Source: Anagrus nilaparvatae
Taxonomy: Eukaryota; Arthropoda; Insecta; Hymenoptera; Mymaridae
Length of the DNA stretch: 64,000 nt
NCBI GenBank assembly: GCA_022575985.1
Contig: JAKSXM010000007.1
Location: 58,186,501 to 58,250,500, forward strand
Reading direction: 5' to 3'
Below the pieces are notes generated by a model that saw only the letters and a list, made by a program, of their open reading frames with translations, was not told the origin of the DNA and did not search any database. The translations under genes and the position numbers were made by a program. Every line of letters starts with the position of its first letter. Within the stretch, counting starts at the first letter, position 1. Shown here one piece after another: positions 36,568 to 48,448 of this stretch.

Positions 36568-36686
36568 TTCGATATGGGTTGAATAAATGAGAAATCGACT
36601 TTTCCAGAGCAAAGATGTTTACGTTGGGAAAAATAATTATAATAAACATCTTTGCTCTGGAAAAGTCGATTTCTCATTTATTCAAC
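36568..36686. repeat. Short near-perfect hairpin
   Basis: GTTGAATAAATGAGAAATCG, continuing through AGAGCAAAGATGTTTA, mirrors TAAACATCTTTGCTCTGG onward. The arms are 44 bp around a 30-bp loop. Confidence 0.8.
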
Positions 36687-38034
36687 TATAAAAAAATTTA
36701 TCTGGAAAAAGGTTTAAAAAATAACTTGAAAAATAATGCATTTTAAATTAAAATTTTCTAATATATTATATGTGATGATTATTTTTCACTAATACAAATT
36801 TCATTTATCTAGACTTTTTTTAAAAAAGTTTAATCCATATATTGATAATCTTTTTAATTGTTAATTCCTCAGCTTCAGAGCCAATGAAAGTAACTAATAG
36901 ATAAAAAATCACTAATGCTAATAAATTATAAAATTTATTTACATTTGAAGGATGAACAGATCATTTTTTTACCCTGTATTCTAATTATCATCATTTTTGT
37001 TTTAAATTTATTTTAGATTTGGTTGAATTTTAGAATTTTTAAGATTGTTACCAATTAGTTGAATATTTAACCAAAGCAGCAGCTCTATCATGTAGCTAAA
37101 TAAAACTTCACAGAATCTGAGGGTACCGAAATTTGGTCGCGTACCCATCAAAATTTTAAAAATAATTAGTGTTAATGTTAAACAAAAATACCTTAGAATA
37201 AAATGTACTATTTTTTAATAACTAAGTTTTTCAGAGGTTTCAGAAAACATTTTGAGGTGAAAAAAATTTGAGAAATAAATTATTTGCATTACCTAGGTTA
37301 CTTAGAATTATCATTATTATTTTTGAAAAATTTAATTTTAATTTTTGGGAGCCTAAGCGGTGCCTGGCAGTTTCTTCGAATTGTTGCAGAATTGATAATA
37401 TTCTGAAATAATTATTTAACGATTTTTATTTTTTTTTTAATTATAAATTTTATTTCAATAGTTCATTTCCATACATTTTTTTATAGCAACACATAAAAAA
37501 TTAAAATTAAATTTTATAATTAAAATTAAAATTTTTTAATTAAAATTAAATTAAATTTTTCATAATTATATTATTTATATTAAAATTTATTGCCAAAAAA
37601 AATTCTTGGCAATTTATCAATTTATTGGTCATTCATAAACGGGATAAAAAACGCTGCCAAGTAATTGGAACTATATGGTTCCTCATTAGCAATAACACAG
37701 TATAATGACATAAGAAAAACTGAAAATGATCTTTTCCTTGATACTGTTAGTTTAACATCTCATGGAAAAAATTAGGTTTTTTACATAAAAAAAATATTTT
37801 TTCTACACTAGACACAATCTTCTTTTATGATAATTATGTCTGCTATATAGACAGTTTTTGGTGTAGCTGGCGTAATTATATCTAAAAGACATAATTAGAC
37901 TATTACGCTATAACAAAAATGAAAAATTTTTTACTATTTTTAAAATGAGGAATAAATTATGGAATATAAATTAATTTAACACCAATATAAATTATATTGG
38001 TGTTAAAACGATATTTCTAAAACTAATTTTTCTT

Positions 38035-38760
38035 TATAAAAAAATTAGGTACTACGTCCATTAAGAATAAAAAAGTTGTTGTTTTTTGTATCTTTTGGTG
38101 GCAAACATTATGAGAGAAAAAATTTCCAAAAAATTAAGTATCGGATACAAAAAATCGAGGAAAAACGAGGTTTCTAAAATTAATACTTTCGGAGAAAATA
38201 ATTAGGTACTACGTCCAAAAATAAAAAAAATTATGATGTATTTTAAATTTTTTTATGTGAGAAATTTTGAAAAAAAAAATTTCGAAAAATTACGTATCAG
38301 ATGGAGAAATAGTTTACAAATGATAATTCTAGATATTTGTACTTTCATAGGAAGAAATTAAGTACTACGTCCTAAAAAAATAAAATTGGCATTTTTTGTA
38401 TTTTTTGGCGGCAAAAGTTTTAAGAAAAAAATTTTTTAAAAAATTAGGTATCAGATCCAAAAATTATGACTATAAACGATATTTCTAAAACTAGTACTCC
38501 CATAGAAAACAATTAGGTACTACGTACAAAAAGAAAAAAAAGTTTGGTATTTTTTGTATTTTTTGGTGACAAAAATTTTGATAAAAAAATTAAAAAAAAT
38601 TAATTATAAGATTCAAGATATCGAGTAAAAACGATACTTCTAAATAGTTGTACTTTCATGGAAATAAATGAGGTATTACATCCAAATTAAAAATAAAAAG
38701 TACCTCGAGATTTTTTGGTGAAAAAAATTTTGAAAAAAAAATTAGGTCTTAATGTCGTGT
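38035..38760. repeat. Degenerate 156-bp tandem repeat, about five copies
   Basis: AATTAGGTACTACGTCC-like words start near 38043, 38200, 38356, 38511 and 38667 (periods 154-157). Each is followed by TTTTTTGTATTTTTTGGTG-like sequence. Confidence 0.75.
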
Positions 38761-38789
38761 TAGCTGTGAAATATCACCGGTTACAGTGC

Positions 38790-38793
38790 GACA

Positions 38794-38879
<86 letters not shown>
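38790..38879. repeat. Microsatellites (ACAT)n then (AC)n
   Basis: An ACATACAT run of about 30 bp is followed by about 50 bp of AC dinucleotides. Reading frames across it are artefacts. Confidence 0.95.
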
Positions 38880-38882
<3 letters not shown>

Positions 38883-39920
38883 TTTTTTTTAAAACCGGCT
38901 TTTCAGCTTCCTGAGGTCTCAAAACGTGCTTATATGTCAAAAAATCAAAAATCAAAATTTTACCTAAAACAATGGTTCCTCTTTGAGGAATCAAAATACA
39001 CAACTGATTTTGATTTTGTTTTTAGGCTTTCGCTCGTTTAACATACTACCAACTTTTTTTAGACTACAAAATTTTATTACCCGAATTTAACAGAACTGGA
39101 ATATTACTAAAGTTTAATAAACTAAATACCAATTAACTTTCTTTCCAATTTTTTTTTTCATTTGCTTAATCGCAAGTCTTTTGCCATTTATTGTGTATTA
39201 CGTCGTAATATTAAGCTAATTATTTCATAAATAAAATTTTTTGCCTCTTTTATTTAAACTAAGCTTATTTTAATTTTAAAATAGACAATATAATAAATTT
39301 TATTCTTTTATTACCTAAAATATTTTTCTCTTTATTCCTTTTTGATTTGAATTTTTATCAAATTCGCGGAAATATTATATTGCTTCAAGAAAATTTTTGT
39401 GTTATCAAATCCAAGTTAAAACAATGAACCAACAAAATATCATTAAATCACCTTTATTTTTCGAAAAGTATTGAAACTTAAAAGTTTATTAACAGTGAAT
39501 TAATCATTGATTATCAGAAAAATTTACGGTTTTTATAATAAGAAATTTATTTAATTTTTTTTTTTAATATTGCCGAACAAAAAATTTGCAATTCCAAAGT
39601 AAGCAGATCTGAGAGTTCCGCAATGAATGGGCAATACAAAGTTTTTCTTTAGATGAGTTGTTTAATGAATTTTATCGTTTGAATGCCAATAATAACCGTT
39701 CAAAAAAGTTGATTTTAGAAATTCGTATACAAAACATAGAGTAGACTATGTTTTTTCCTATTTTTTAACTAATTTCATACCTTATCTTTCTAAGCCAAAA
39801 TTTTCTTTAATTTCACTTACAATAAAGGGCTTGCATGAGTAATAATTTTGAGAATCTTTGTTTTGCATAATTTGAAACTACAAAAAAAATATTAAACACA
39901 TATTTTTTTATTTTTTTAAA

Positions 39921-40537
39921 TTACTGAAAGTTTGACCGTTTGAACCCCCTCCCCTTATATCGAAATAATTTTACCCCTCCTCTTAATTTTCAAGTTTTTA
40001 AAGTACCCCTCCTTATAAACATTTTCTATGTTAATATATTCCATAAAAAAAATTAAACTTGAGTTATACTCCAGTCAATTTACGGGGAAGGGTTGTATAA
40101 CACTTGGCCACCACCAGATTTGATCTAGTGTAGGTTTTTGGGTCACTGAATCTAAATTTCGGAAAATCACCCATGAGAAATAAATTAGCAAAAACCGCCC
40201 CTAAAAGGTGGTATGGCCTACAATGCACTATTTTTAACATAATCCTTTTTTAATAACTTTTTATTTTTTATCTTCAATTAGTTATTAATATCAGATTTCA
40301 ATTGATAATCAAAAATTAAAATATAATAACAATTTTACATTCTGTTTTTACTTCAAATTCTGCAAAATTAACTTTTCAACTTACCAATTAGTGTAATAAT
40401 GAAAATAGTTTGACGAAATGAGTTATGAAAGATAATAAATCTGTTAAGTAGAAAAAATATAAAATTACAGTATAAATAAATATACAAATATGAATTTAAA
40501 TTAACAAATTTTTTATGAATTTTTAACTTTATTTCAG
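39921..40537. other. Copy-B-specific sequence, no gene
   Basis: Begins with a poly-C dispersed repeat (CCCCCTCCCCTT near 39948). It replaces the perilipin-containing stretch of copy A. Nothing coding recognised. Confidence 0.5.
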
Positions 40538-40677
40538 TTCCAGCTCTGGCTTTATTATGCGGTTATTTTGGAGTGTCAATAATTTTTGTAGACCGACCAT
40601 TTATGTATAATATAATTGCTAAGAAAAAAAATATTAGTGTTTTTAGTGGTAGGGTTGTTAATGCAAGCTCAGTTTAA
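40538..40677 (+). CDS. Serpin C-terminal exon (orphan or alternative 3' exon)
   Basis: After a strong acceptor (TTTATTTCAG) an open frame of 45 codons plus stop reads the C-terminal serpin signature: IIFVDRPFMYNI then SVFSGRVVN, matching the family's 'F-ADRPF-F-I...LF-GRV-NP'. Residues before it (PALALLCGYFGVS) would be the reactive-loop C-terminal side. The start phase (two bases completing a codon) is typical of exons spliced to a serpin core. No core lies just upstream; the nearest is the broken one at 18.2-18.8 kb on the same strand. Insect serpin genes often use alternative 3' exons for the reactive loop, so this could be a functional alternative exon of a gene outside view, or a remnant. 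Confidence 0.72.
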
Positions 40678-41034
40678 AAAATAGCTATTCTTTAATCAAA
40701 GGACAAAATATGGCATTGCAATTGTATGCAAACAGCAGCAAAGGTTGAAACCTATATTTTACCCCGTAATTTAAAACATATAGTTTTACATATAAGTAGC
40801 AAAAAAGAGGTGGGACGCCAGGCTACTAGAAATAAAAATACTAGAAAAATATCAGCTAAAATTAGACTAATTTCAAAAAAAAATTAATAACAATTACAAA
40901 ATTCTTTTATATTAGAAATTAATGATTTACATGAGAAGAAAATATCAAATTTTAAAATAGCATTTTTTAACCATATTAAATTTATCAGACTCATGTTTTT
41001 ACCCTTAATTAATGCATAAAAAAGCGCCATTTTC
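40678..41034. other. Downstream of the serpin exon, nothing recognised
   Basis: AT-rich, without a supported frame. Confidence 0.5.
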
Positions 41035-41298
41035 ACTGGGGTCAGATGCCGAACGTGTTTTTACATAGTATATAGAGATAACACAAGTTCGTGTACGGGG
41101 TGTACACTGCGAACTGTTTTTCGTTATTATTGTTTTGTCGTTTTCTGGTGTACCGACTTCATTTAAATAACATTAAGTCGGTAAGGCAGAAAAAAATATA
41201 ATTCTAAAATGGAAAAAGATATACTTTGCTTTGTAAAATACAGGAGTATGTATGTTTTCTACACAGTTGAAAAAAGACGTTCGGCATCCGATCCCTGT
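41035..41298. mobile_element. 264-bp MITE-like element
   Basis: ACTGGGGTCAGATGCCGAAC at the left mirrors GTTCGGCATCCGATCCCTGT at the right. The interior has a secondary GTACCGACTT / AAGTCGGTA hairpin at about 41150-41182. No coding capacity; target duplication unclear. Confidence 0.65.
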
Positions 41299-42171
41299 TT
41301 TGTGCAAAGAAAATATGAAGAAAAATTATGATATTTACTTCATGAAATCGATGTGTAGGGTTTTGCTAAACAGAGTTAGGAAAAAAAAATTTTTCAAATA
41401 GAATTTAGTAAAATATATTTTAATTTTAGATAATTTAAAATCTTTTAACTATGTTTACAGAATCTATTTTTTAAATTCAGATCTAAAAATAAATAATTGA
41501 ATTACAGGTACAATGTGAATCAATAATTTTTAATTAATTTATTTTCCGTTAACAAAAAAAAATGCTATGCCTATAAACCTCAAAATATACCATGAAATCA
41601 AATAAAAATAATTATAACAAAATCATTAAAACTTTACTATATCGATCAATGTCAGAGGCAAAAATTACTACAAAACAAGTTTATGCTATCTATTCGTGGA
41701 AACAGTGCCCAATTGTTCTCTTATGTTATGGTAAATAAATAATAATTTTGACTTTTAAAAGTTAAACACATAAATAATGAAGACAATACATGAAATATTT
41801 TAGTTCAGTAAGTTGAGGCCTCTCATAAAGTAGCAAACAAAGGATCAAATAAAATCTAATAATACACTTTAAGACCTAAAAAATTCTACATTTTTTATTT
41901 TCTTAAATAAAATTACAGGTATGGTTTTAAAGTTATTTATAAATATTTTATTTATTTTTCGAGTAATTAAATTATACAAATAATTTTTAAATATTTTGTT
42001 TTAGAATAAAGTCTGATTAACGATAAAAAAGTGAAGTCTTGTATGAAATCTAATAAGGTAATTTTAAATTCACCAATTCCAGAAATAAGTAAACAAAATA
42101 TACTTTGATTTATTTAAACAATTTTTTATAGATTTTTTGGTACTTCTTGATTTATATTAAATTGTGACAGA
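41299..42171. repeat. Segmental duplication copy B, ZF2 upstream region
   Basis: Matches 13915-14814 upstream of ZF1 with small indels, including the conserved leader intron donor (42058) and acceptor (42131). Confidence 0.75.
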
Positions 42172-44263
42172 ATGATAAAAATTCCTTTAAAAACAATTAT
42201 GCCTAAGCAATCAACTAATCAAAATTGTAAGTATAAATTAAAAAAAAAATTCATTTAATAATTTTTACCAACAAAAATAAAGCAAAATTTTTTATTTTTA
42301 TATAGGTGAAAAACAATACAAATGTGAATTTTGTGATAAAATTTTTCAGAGTATAAGGAGTATGCATGGTCACAAACAAGTTCACACTCGTAGATCTTTT
42401 AACTGTGAATATTGCCAAAAAAATTGTTCATCAGAGTCGAATTTAATAGAGCATACTCGTAATCATACTGGTGAAAGACCATATGAATGTTTGGAGTGTA
42501 ATAAAACTTTTATGAGAAAATGTAATTTTACTCATCACAAAAATATAGTACATTCTGATTTTACATCTTTTGTATGTGAAATTTACGATAAGAAACTTGA
42601 TCAGTTAGAAGTTTATCAGATTTTAGATCCAAAAAAAAAGCCATTTAAATATAATTTTTGTGATAAATCATACAAATATCAAAAAGATGTAGCTCGACAT
42701 AAAAAAATTCATTTTGACGAATTATTGAATTGCAGATTTTGTAAAAAAAGATTTATAACAACAAATGAATTAAAAAGTCATTTATTAATACACAATGATG
42801 AAAAAATAAACGAAGAAAATAAAAAAATACCTAATTCGAAAAAACTCGTAAATGATTACGATCGCAAAATATGTTTAGAATCTGACAAAGCTGATACCGT
42901 GACAAATGAAATTCGTAAACATAAAAAAAAATCACGTAAAAAAGCTGTTATGTGTAAACTTTGTAAAAAAAGTTTTGTCCAAAAATCGTACTTAAAAATT
43001 CACCTTAAAAGTTATTGCAAAGGAAATATAAACAAAAATTCATCTAATGTTGAAGAATTTTCCATTTCTACAAAAAAAATTAGTACAATAAGTCAAAATA
43101 CTTCTCAGAAGATTAAAACTCACTCAACGAAAAATGAAAATTCAGAATTACAAGATAATTTATTCAAGTGCGACCACTGTTCCAAAATATTTCATAAAAA
43201 GTTATCAATTGCTATGCATCTTAAAGTACACAAATTTTCCTGCAAACACTGCACTGAAATTTTTACTGATAACAAAGAATATGAGCTCCATTTGAAATCA
43301 CATGATAAAAAATTAAGATTCAAAAAAAATATTAAAATTCAGAAATCTGTAAGCGTGATTGAAAAGAAATTGCTGCCTTCTAAGTCTTATGTTAATGATT
43401 CAGGTGCAACTTTAAAATATTCTAAAGAAACTGAAGCAAATAATTCATTGGTAGTTAATAGTAAAATCGACAATCAGAAATTTAAATTGAAAATAAAAAA
43501 ATCAACCACTAGTATAAAAAAGAGCAAATTTTCCACTAAAAAAAATGCATCAAAGGTCACATCAAAGCCTTTTGTAATTGAGGATTCTGATGACGACTGT
43601 ATTATTGAAGAGTTAGTAAGCAGTAAGAAAAAATCTTCAGAAATAAATTATGAAGTTGGTCAAGAAACAATCAATAACGAGATTTTTCAATTTCGAATAA
43701 TAAAAATAGAATCCTGTGTTGAAGATAATATGGAAAATTTCTTTTCCAGTGAAGAAAGAGCCAGTTCATCCAATACTGCTGATAATTCTAATGTTTCTAT
43801 TATTGAAAAACCAACGGTAAATAAAAGATTAGCTTCAGAAAGGGGTATTTTAAAAAATAATTCAACTAAGCCAAGCTTTATTTCAAAAAATGCAAAAAGT
43901 GCACTGTCTATTGCTAATTATTCTTCAATCGGAGACACAGATGAGATTTTTATTATTGAAGACTCTTCAACAAGTAAGATATCAAGAAATATTTCTCGTA
44001 AAACAGTTGTTCAAGAAAGAACCGTTAAATCAGAAAATATTGTAACTATAGATGATGAATTGTACGAAGAAAAATATTCAGCTGAAATTACAATGATAAA
44101 AGAAGTTAGAAAAAATAAAAAAGTCAAAGAAGATAATCATATTCAAAAGGAAGAAAGCAACTTAACTTCAATTATCAGAAATGCAATGAAAAATGAAATA
44201 TGCCAAGTTATGGATAACGTATGCTCTAATTTAAAAAATGAAATTTTGAAAATTTTTGAATAG
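42172..44263 (+). CDS. C2H2 zinc-finger protein, copy 2 (ZF2), 670 aa
   Basis: Exons 42172-42226 and 42306-44263, with the same boundary and phase as ZF1. Roughly 90 percent or more identical to ZF1, with an extra nine residues or so before the eighth finger (a SQNTSQKIKTHS-type stretch). The finger equivalent to ZF1 residues 134-154 has lost its first Cys (KYNFC), so ZF2 has one fewer intact finger. The degenerate finger before it is also missing its second Cys. The tail carries the same SUMO-interaction-like motif VIEDSDDDCIIEE and the C-terminal QVMDNVCSNLKNE helix. Positions 43601-44010 are identical to 16220-16629 as read, pointing to recent conversion or strong constraint. Confidence 0.88.
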
Positions 44264-45530
44264 GATTTTTTATTATAAAATAAGTTGTGAACATACTAGA
44301 AAAATTACTTTTTTTTCATAAAATGTTTTTTTTTTTGTAAACAAATTTTTATTTTTGTTAAATTTGAAAAAATTGAATTTCAAATTATTTGTGATTCTAA
44401 AAATTAAGTACTTCAAATTGATTTTTTTTGAATTTCTATGAAAATAAGAAGTAATTTTTTTTATTAATTTTTTCAAAAACTAAAAAAATGCTATTTTTTT
44501 TTATATTTAAAATATTATTTATTTTAGGTCGAAAAATTATAAATTTTTTGCCAAAGTATTTTTTTTCTGTTTATTATATCTCAGGGTCTTTATAATATGG
44601 TGACATATTTAAAATATGTTAAACCCTAAGTAATTTTTTTTTTAAGTTATTTGAAACTTTTATGATTAAGAATAACTATAATATTAATAGCTAACAATTA
44701 AAATCTAATTGTAAAAATTTAATTTTTTTTTTGTTGCAAAAATTTTCGGAAAGCAAAATATTGTATTAAAAAAATTATTTAAGAATTTGCAAAATGAGAT
44801 GATTATTCAAAAAATTTAGTAAAAAAAATTTATTTTCTATTTTTATTTGTATAACTTTTTGTATGAAATAAATTCTTTAAAAACTCAATCTACTTTCTTG
44901 TTTTTACTTATTAACAATTATTATTCTTAAATTGGATTATTTTCCGAATAGTTTCAGTTCCTAAGACGAAATTCTCTTTCTATTTTAATTTTCTAAAAAA
45001 AGACTTAATTTATTAATTATTCATTTTTTTTTCACCTAGGTTATACAATTATTTATTTTTTGCTTTAGAAACAGATAAAATATTTTCCGTAGAATTCATT
45101 TCCAAGTTCTAAAATCTTATTAGATCAGTTCATGCATGAACAAAATAAAATATGCACTTCTTAAAATTTAAATGTATTAAAACTTTTATTCAGGATCAGT
45201 TTCGATTTTATTTTAATCTCCAAGCAACACATTAAAAATTAAAATTATTGTATAATGAAGCTTTTCAAAAGCCCAATGTAAAGAATTTCCAATGATCTTA
45301 CATAAGAAAATCTTTACCAAACAAGGAAAAAAATGGGATTTGGCTTTTAATGAATATGTATGCAGGAGCAGGTGCAGATCACATGCAAAAAGCATTTCTA
45401 AAAAAAAATTTATTTTTATTACAAGAAAATGCCCCAGTAATTGAAATACTAAAAATTTGTTTCTTGGCAAATATCAACTATTAAAGAAAGTAATTATTAA
45501 AATTTTTTTCAGCATCATTATTTACCCAAT
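44264..45530. repeat. Segmental duplication copy B, right part
   Basis: Downstream flank shared with 16883-18070, ending near 45375 (GGATTTGGCTTTTAATGAAT then GCAGGAGCAGGTGC). No gene. Confidence 0.7.
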
Positions 45531-45870
45531 TTTTAACATGGATCATATTCATTGCATTGGGTATATGAAAAAGTCCGGCTTGGCAGGGGTAGGAGTAAAA
45601 AAGTGACGTTATTAAGGGGAGGGGTAAAATAGATTTAGAATAATTTCGATTTAGAGACTTGGAAAAATTTGAAGTGGGAGTCAGAGCCTGAGAAAAAGAA
45701 CAAAAACTTAGAAATCTTAGAATACTTTAGGTTTATGAAAGTAGCATATTTTATATTTCAGGATTTTCCTGCCTATAATAATTAGGTGGTATACGTTAAA
45801 ACTGTTATAAGTGAATTTGTTCCATGATCCTTGGTTGTGTGAAGCCACAAACCAGTTATAAGTTTTTTTT
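45531..45870. repeat. Dispersed repeat (poly-G family)
   Basis: AACATGGATCATATTCATTG, then GGGGAGGGGTAAAATAGATT, then TAATTAGGTGGTATACGTTA and GTTCCATGATCCTTGGTTGT. An inverted relative lies at about 54780-55020 and a further relative at 21120-21650. Confidence 0.6.
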
Positions 45871-46197
45871 AAATTTAAAATTAACAAAAATTAAAATCTT
45901 AACGATCGTTCAGGTACTAGTACGAGTATCTATTACAGTATTAAAAAATAAAATAGAAAATTTTTTTGAAAATCAAATTGCATTTACTATACCCAAAGGT
46001 CAATTTTATAAGTTTTGATAAAATTTTTAAAATTTGCGGATTTATGTATGAAAAACAATTTTTATTATAAAAACTAAAATTTTTGTTTTTATATAGTTAT
46101 AGTATAACATCATCAACAAAAAGGTTACTTTTTAAGTCTACTAGTATAAAGCGCGTCGCGCGCAGAATGATTTAAAACTTTCAACCTTAATTTTTTT

Positions 46198-46988
46198 TTT
46201 AAAGTACTGCCTGGACACCATTTTTTCAGCTGTAAGCCAATCCCGTGAACGGACGCTTTCTCACCGTCCCATTAGCTTAATTTTAATTAAAATAAAAAAA
46301 GAAAATTAGAAAAATGATTTACGAAAAATTCTGCAGATGCGATAACTCTCCTTTTCACGAACAATTTTCCTACAACAGTATAACAAATCAAAGAAAATTC
46401 TGTATTAAAAAATCGTCTGCTCCGCGCGCAATGTAACAGCAGACGATTTTTTAATACAGAATTTTCTTTTATTTGTTATACTGTTGTAGGAAAATTGTTC
46501 GTGAAAAGGAGAGTTATCGCATCTGCAGAATTTTTCGTAGATCATTTTTCTATTTTTCTTTTATTATTTTAATTAAAATTAAGCTCATAGACGCTAGATG
46601 AAAGGACCCCAAGTACCGTGTTAGTTAAGTGAAGCTAAATCAAATTCTTATACATGTAAAATAGGGTCTGAAAAATTATTAATTATTAAAATTATTAAAA
46701 TTATTAAATCAATTATTTAGTTTCAGTAATTAATATAGGCATTATTTAATTAAATAATCGTGAAAAATTAAATTTCAAACTAAATGCACTCAAAATTTCT
46801 TATCTAAGGCAAAAATATAATTTATAATATTAATTTCAAATTTTCCTCAATTTATAACCTGAAATCATATTATGCTTGGGGTCCTTTCATCTAGCGTCCA
46901 TGATTAAGCTAATGGGACGGTGAGGAAGTGTCTGTTTACGGGATTGGCTTACAGCTGAAAAAATGGCGTCCAGGCAGTACTCTTAAAT
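46198..46988. repeat. Foldback with two nested hairpins
   Basis: The outer arms are AGTACTGCCTGGAC then TTTTTTCAGCTGTAAGCCAA, and their mirror ending GGCGTCCAGGCAGTACT. An inner hairpin at about 46290-46580 (arms with GCAGATGCGATAACTCTCCT) closes on CAGACGATTTTTTAATACAG around CGCGCGC. A second at about 46590-46905 is bounded by GACGCTAGATGAAAGGACCC and its mirror. No genes. Confidence 0.8.
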
Positions 46989-48448
46989 GCCAAAATTTAT
47001 TCTTACTTTAATTTTTCTATTGATATCAATTACTCAACAAACTAACCTCAAAAATAATAAAAACATAATATAAATATAAAACAATTAACTTTAACCTATA
47101 AACAATGAAAATTGTATGAGCTAATCAGAATGATTCTTTTAGCGATGACAATGTACATATAGTTACCGTATCAACAGTCATTTTTAGGATAGGATTAGTC
47201 TTTGGATCTTGAGCTATTGTTAATAAGTGTCTTGATAATGTGAAAATTTTCAAATTTTTGTTATATTTTTTCTTTCACATCAGTTGATTTAAGGATGGTC
47301 AGATCCAATAACACGAAAAAAGCTTCCCCACAACTTATTTTTTGTGTCGCGTGAGGTAAGCATTGCCCCTCAATAGTTCGTGCCTCTATCATTGTTTTGA
47401 ATGCATGTACAGTACACCGAGATGTACACAAAAGCGTAAACATAACCTACAAACTGAATGTACTTATTTAGTTAAAATGAATAAATCAATTTTCTTTCAT
47501 AAAAATAAAAATTAAATGTGATGACTGAATTAATATATAATTTATTGACAAAGGTTTAAAAAAAAAAGTGCAAAGTGCAGAAATACAAGTAACGCAAGTA
47601 AAGCATACAAATTGAGGAAAAATTGGTAAAAAGTAACGGAGGAAGATTTTTTCGTATCATTATTAGATTTTGCGTTTAAGGATTAGCTAGATAAGTAAGT
47701 AAAAAAAAGTTTTTTTTTTGGTTAGGATCTAAGAAGATGATACAAATTGTGTTTATATATTTTTTTTAATTAATTGGTGTTTTGATTCGAATTCCGTACG
47801 TATAAAAATGTTTAAATTAAAATAAAATTTTATTTTCAACAGTGAAAATAAATAAATAATAAACAGTAAATAAAATATGCGTATAAATTGACTCATGACT
47901 GGTTATAACATAACAGAAAAATCGAAAAAATAAAAATAAACAATATACATAATATATTTTGTATACCTACTTGAAAATATACGCGGTGTCCAATATCATA
48001 GTTCTTGTTGATGCCTTAACTCACTTGTGTACGTACTTAAATTATTTTGTAAATAAATAACGCAACCAGAGTTCAGTACCTTTCGTGAGTTTCCTAGAGC
48101 AATATACGAAATATTGAATAAAATATATTTTTTTTAATTTTCAAAAAATTCTAAATTTTTTTATTAAATTATAATAAAAACAGCAGGCCTGAAAAACAGG
48201 TATGATTTTGACAGTATTTAACTAATTATTTACAAGATAGTAGAAAATATGATTATTAAATTTTTAAAATTTTAAAATCAATGATTTTTTCATAAATAAA
48301 AATCAACTTTTTATTATTCCTTTAACTTTTTTTTTCTTAATTTTTAATTATAATTTATTATTAATTTGTTTAAATAAATGATTTATGTTTTCTTTTATTT
48401 AATAGATTTGCCTTTTAAAATTTCTGGAACAAATAGTTTTGTGTCGAA
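46989..48448. other. Upstream region of ZF3
   Basis: Contains a CTAATCAGAATGATTCTTTT-type dispersed repeat at 47115-47180. A leader intron for ZF3 is plausible: donor CAG|GTATGA near 48199 and acceptor TTTAATAG at about 48403. This matches the arrangement in ZF1 and ZF2. Confidence 0.45.

Larger units (their letters stand above)
34888..36898. repeat. Outer foldback at 34.9-36.9 kb
   Basis: CATTTGGCTCTGAAGCTGAG at the left mirrors CTCAGCTTCAGAGCCAATG at the right. TTGGTTGAATATTAAACC-like sequences occur on both outer flanks. It contains a C-rich run at about 35070 and the inner foldback 35320-36550. Confidence 0.6.
37655..39000. repeat. 1.35-kb insertion present only in copy B
   Basis: Copy A runs continuously from AAGCGGGGTAAGAA into TACACAAC at about 9585-9602. 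Copy B is interrupted there by about 1.35 kb holding the 156-bp repeats and two microsatellites. Near the edges GGTTCCTCATTAGC and ATGGTTCCTCTTTGAGG resemble each other, but no clean target duplication was found. Confidence 0.6.
37195..39920. repeat. Segmental duplication copy B, left part
   Basis: Matches 9200-10430 on the same strand, with short indels and one large insertion (37655-39000). Shared words include TTTTTCAGAGGTTTCAGAAA, GGCTTTCGCTCGTTTA and AGCAGATCTGAGAGTTCCGC. Confidence 0.8.

Noticed and set aside
38715..39041. Frames with Thr-His or Cys-Val runs
   Set aside because: They are translations of the AC and ACAT microsatellites.
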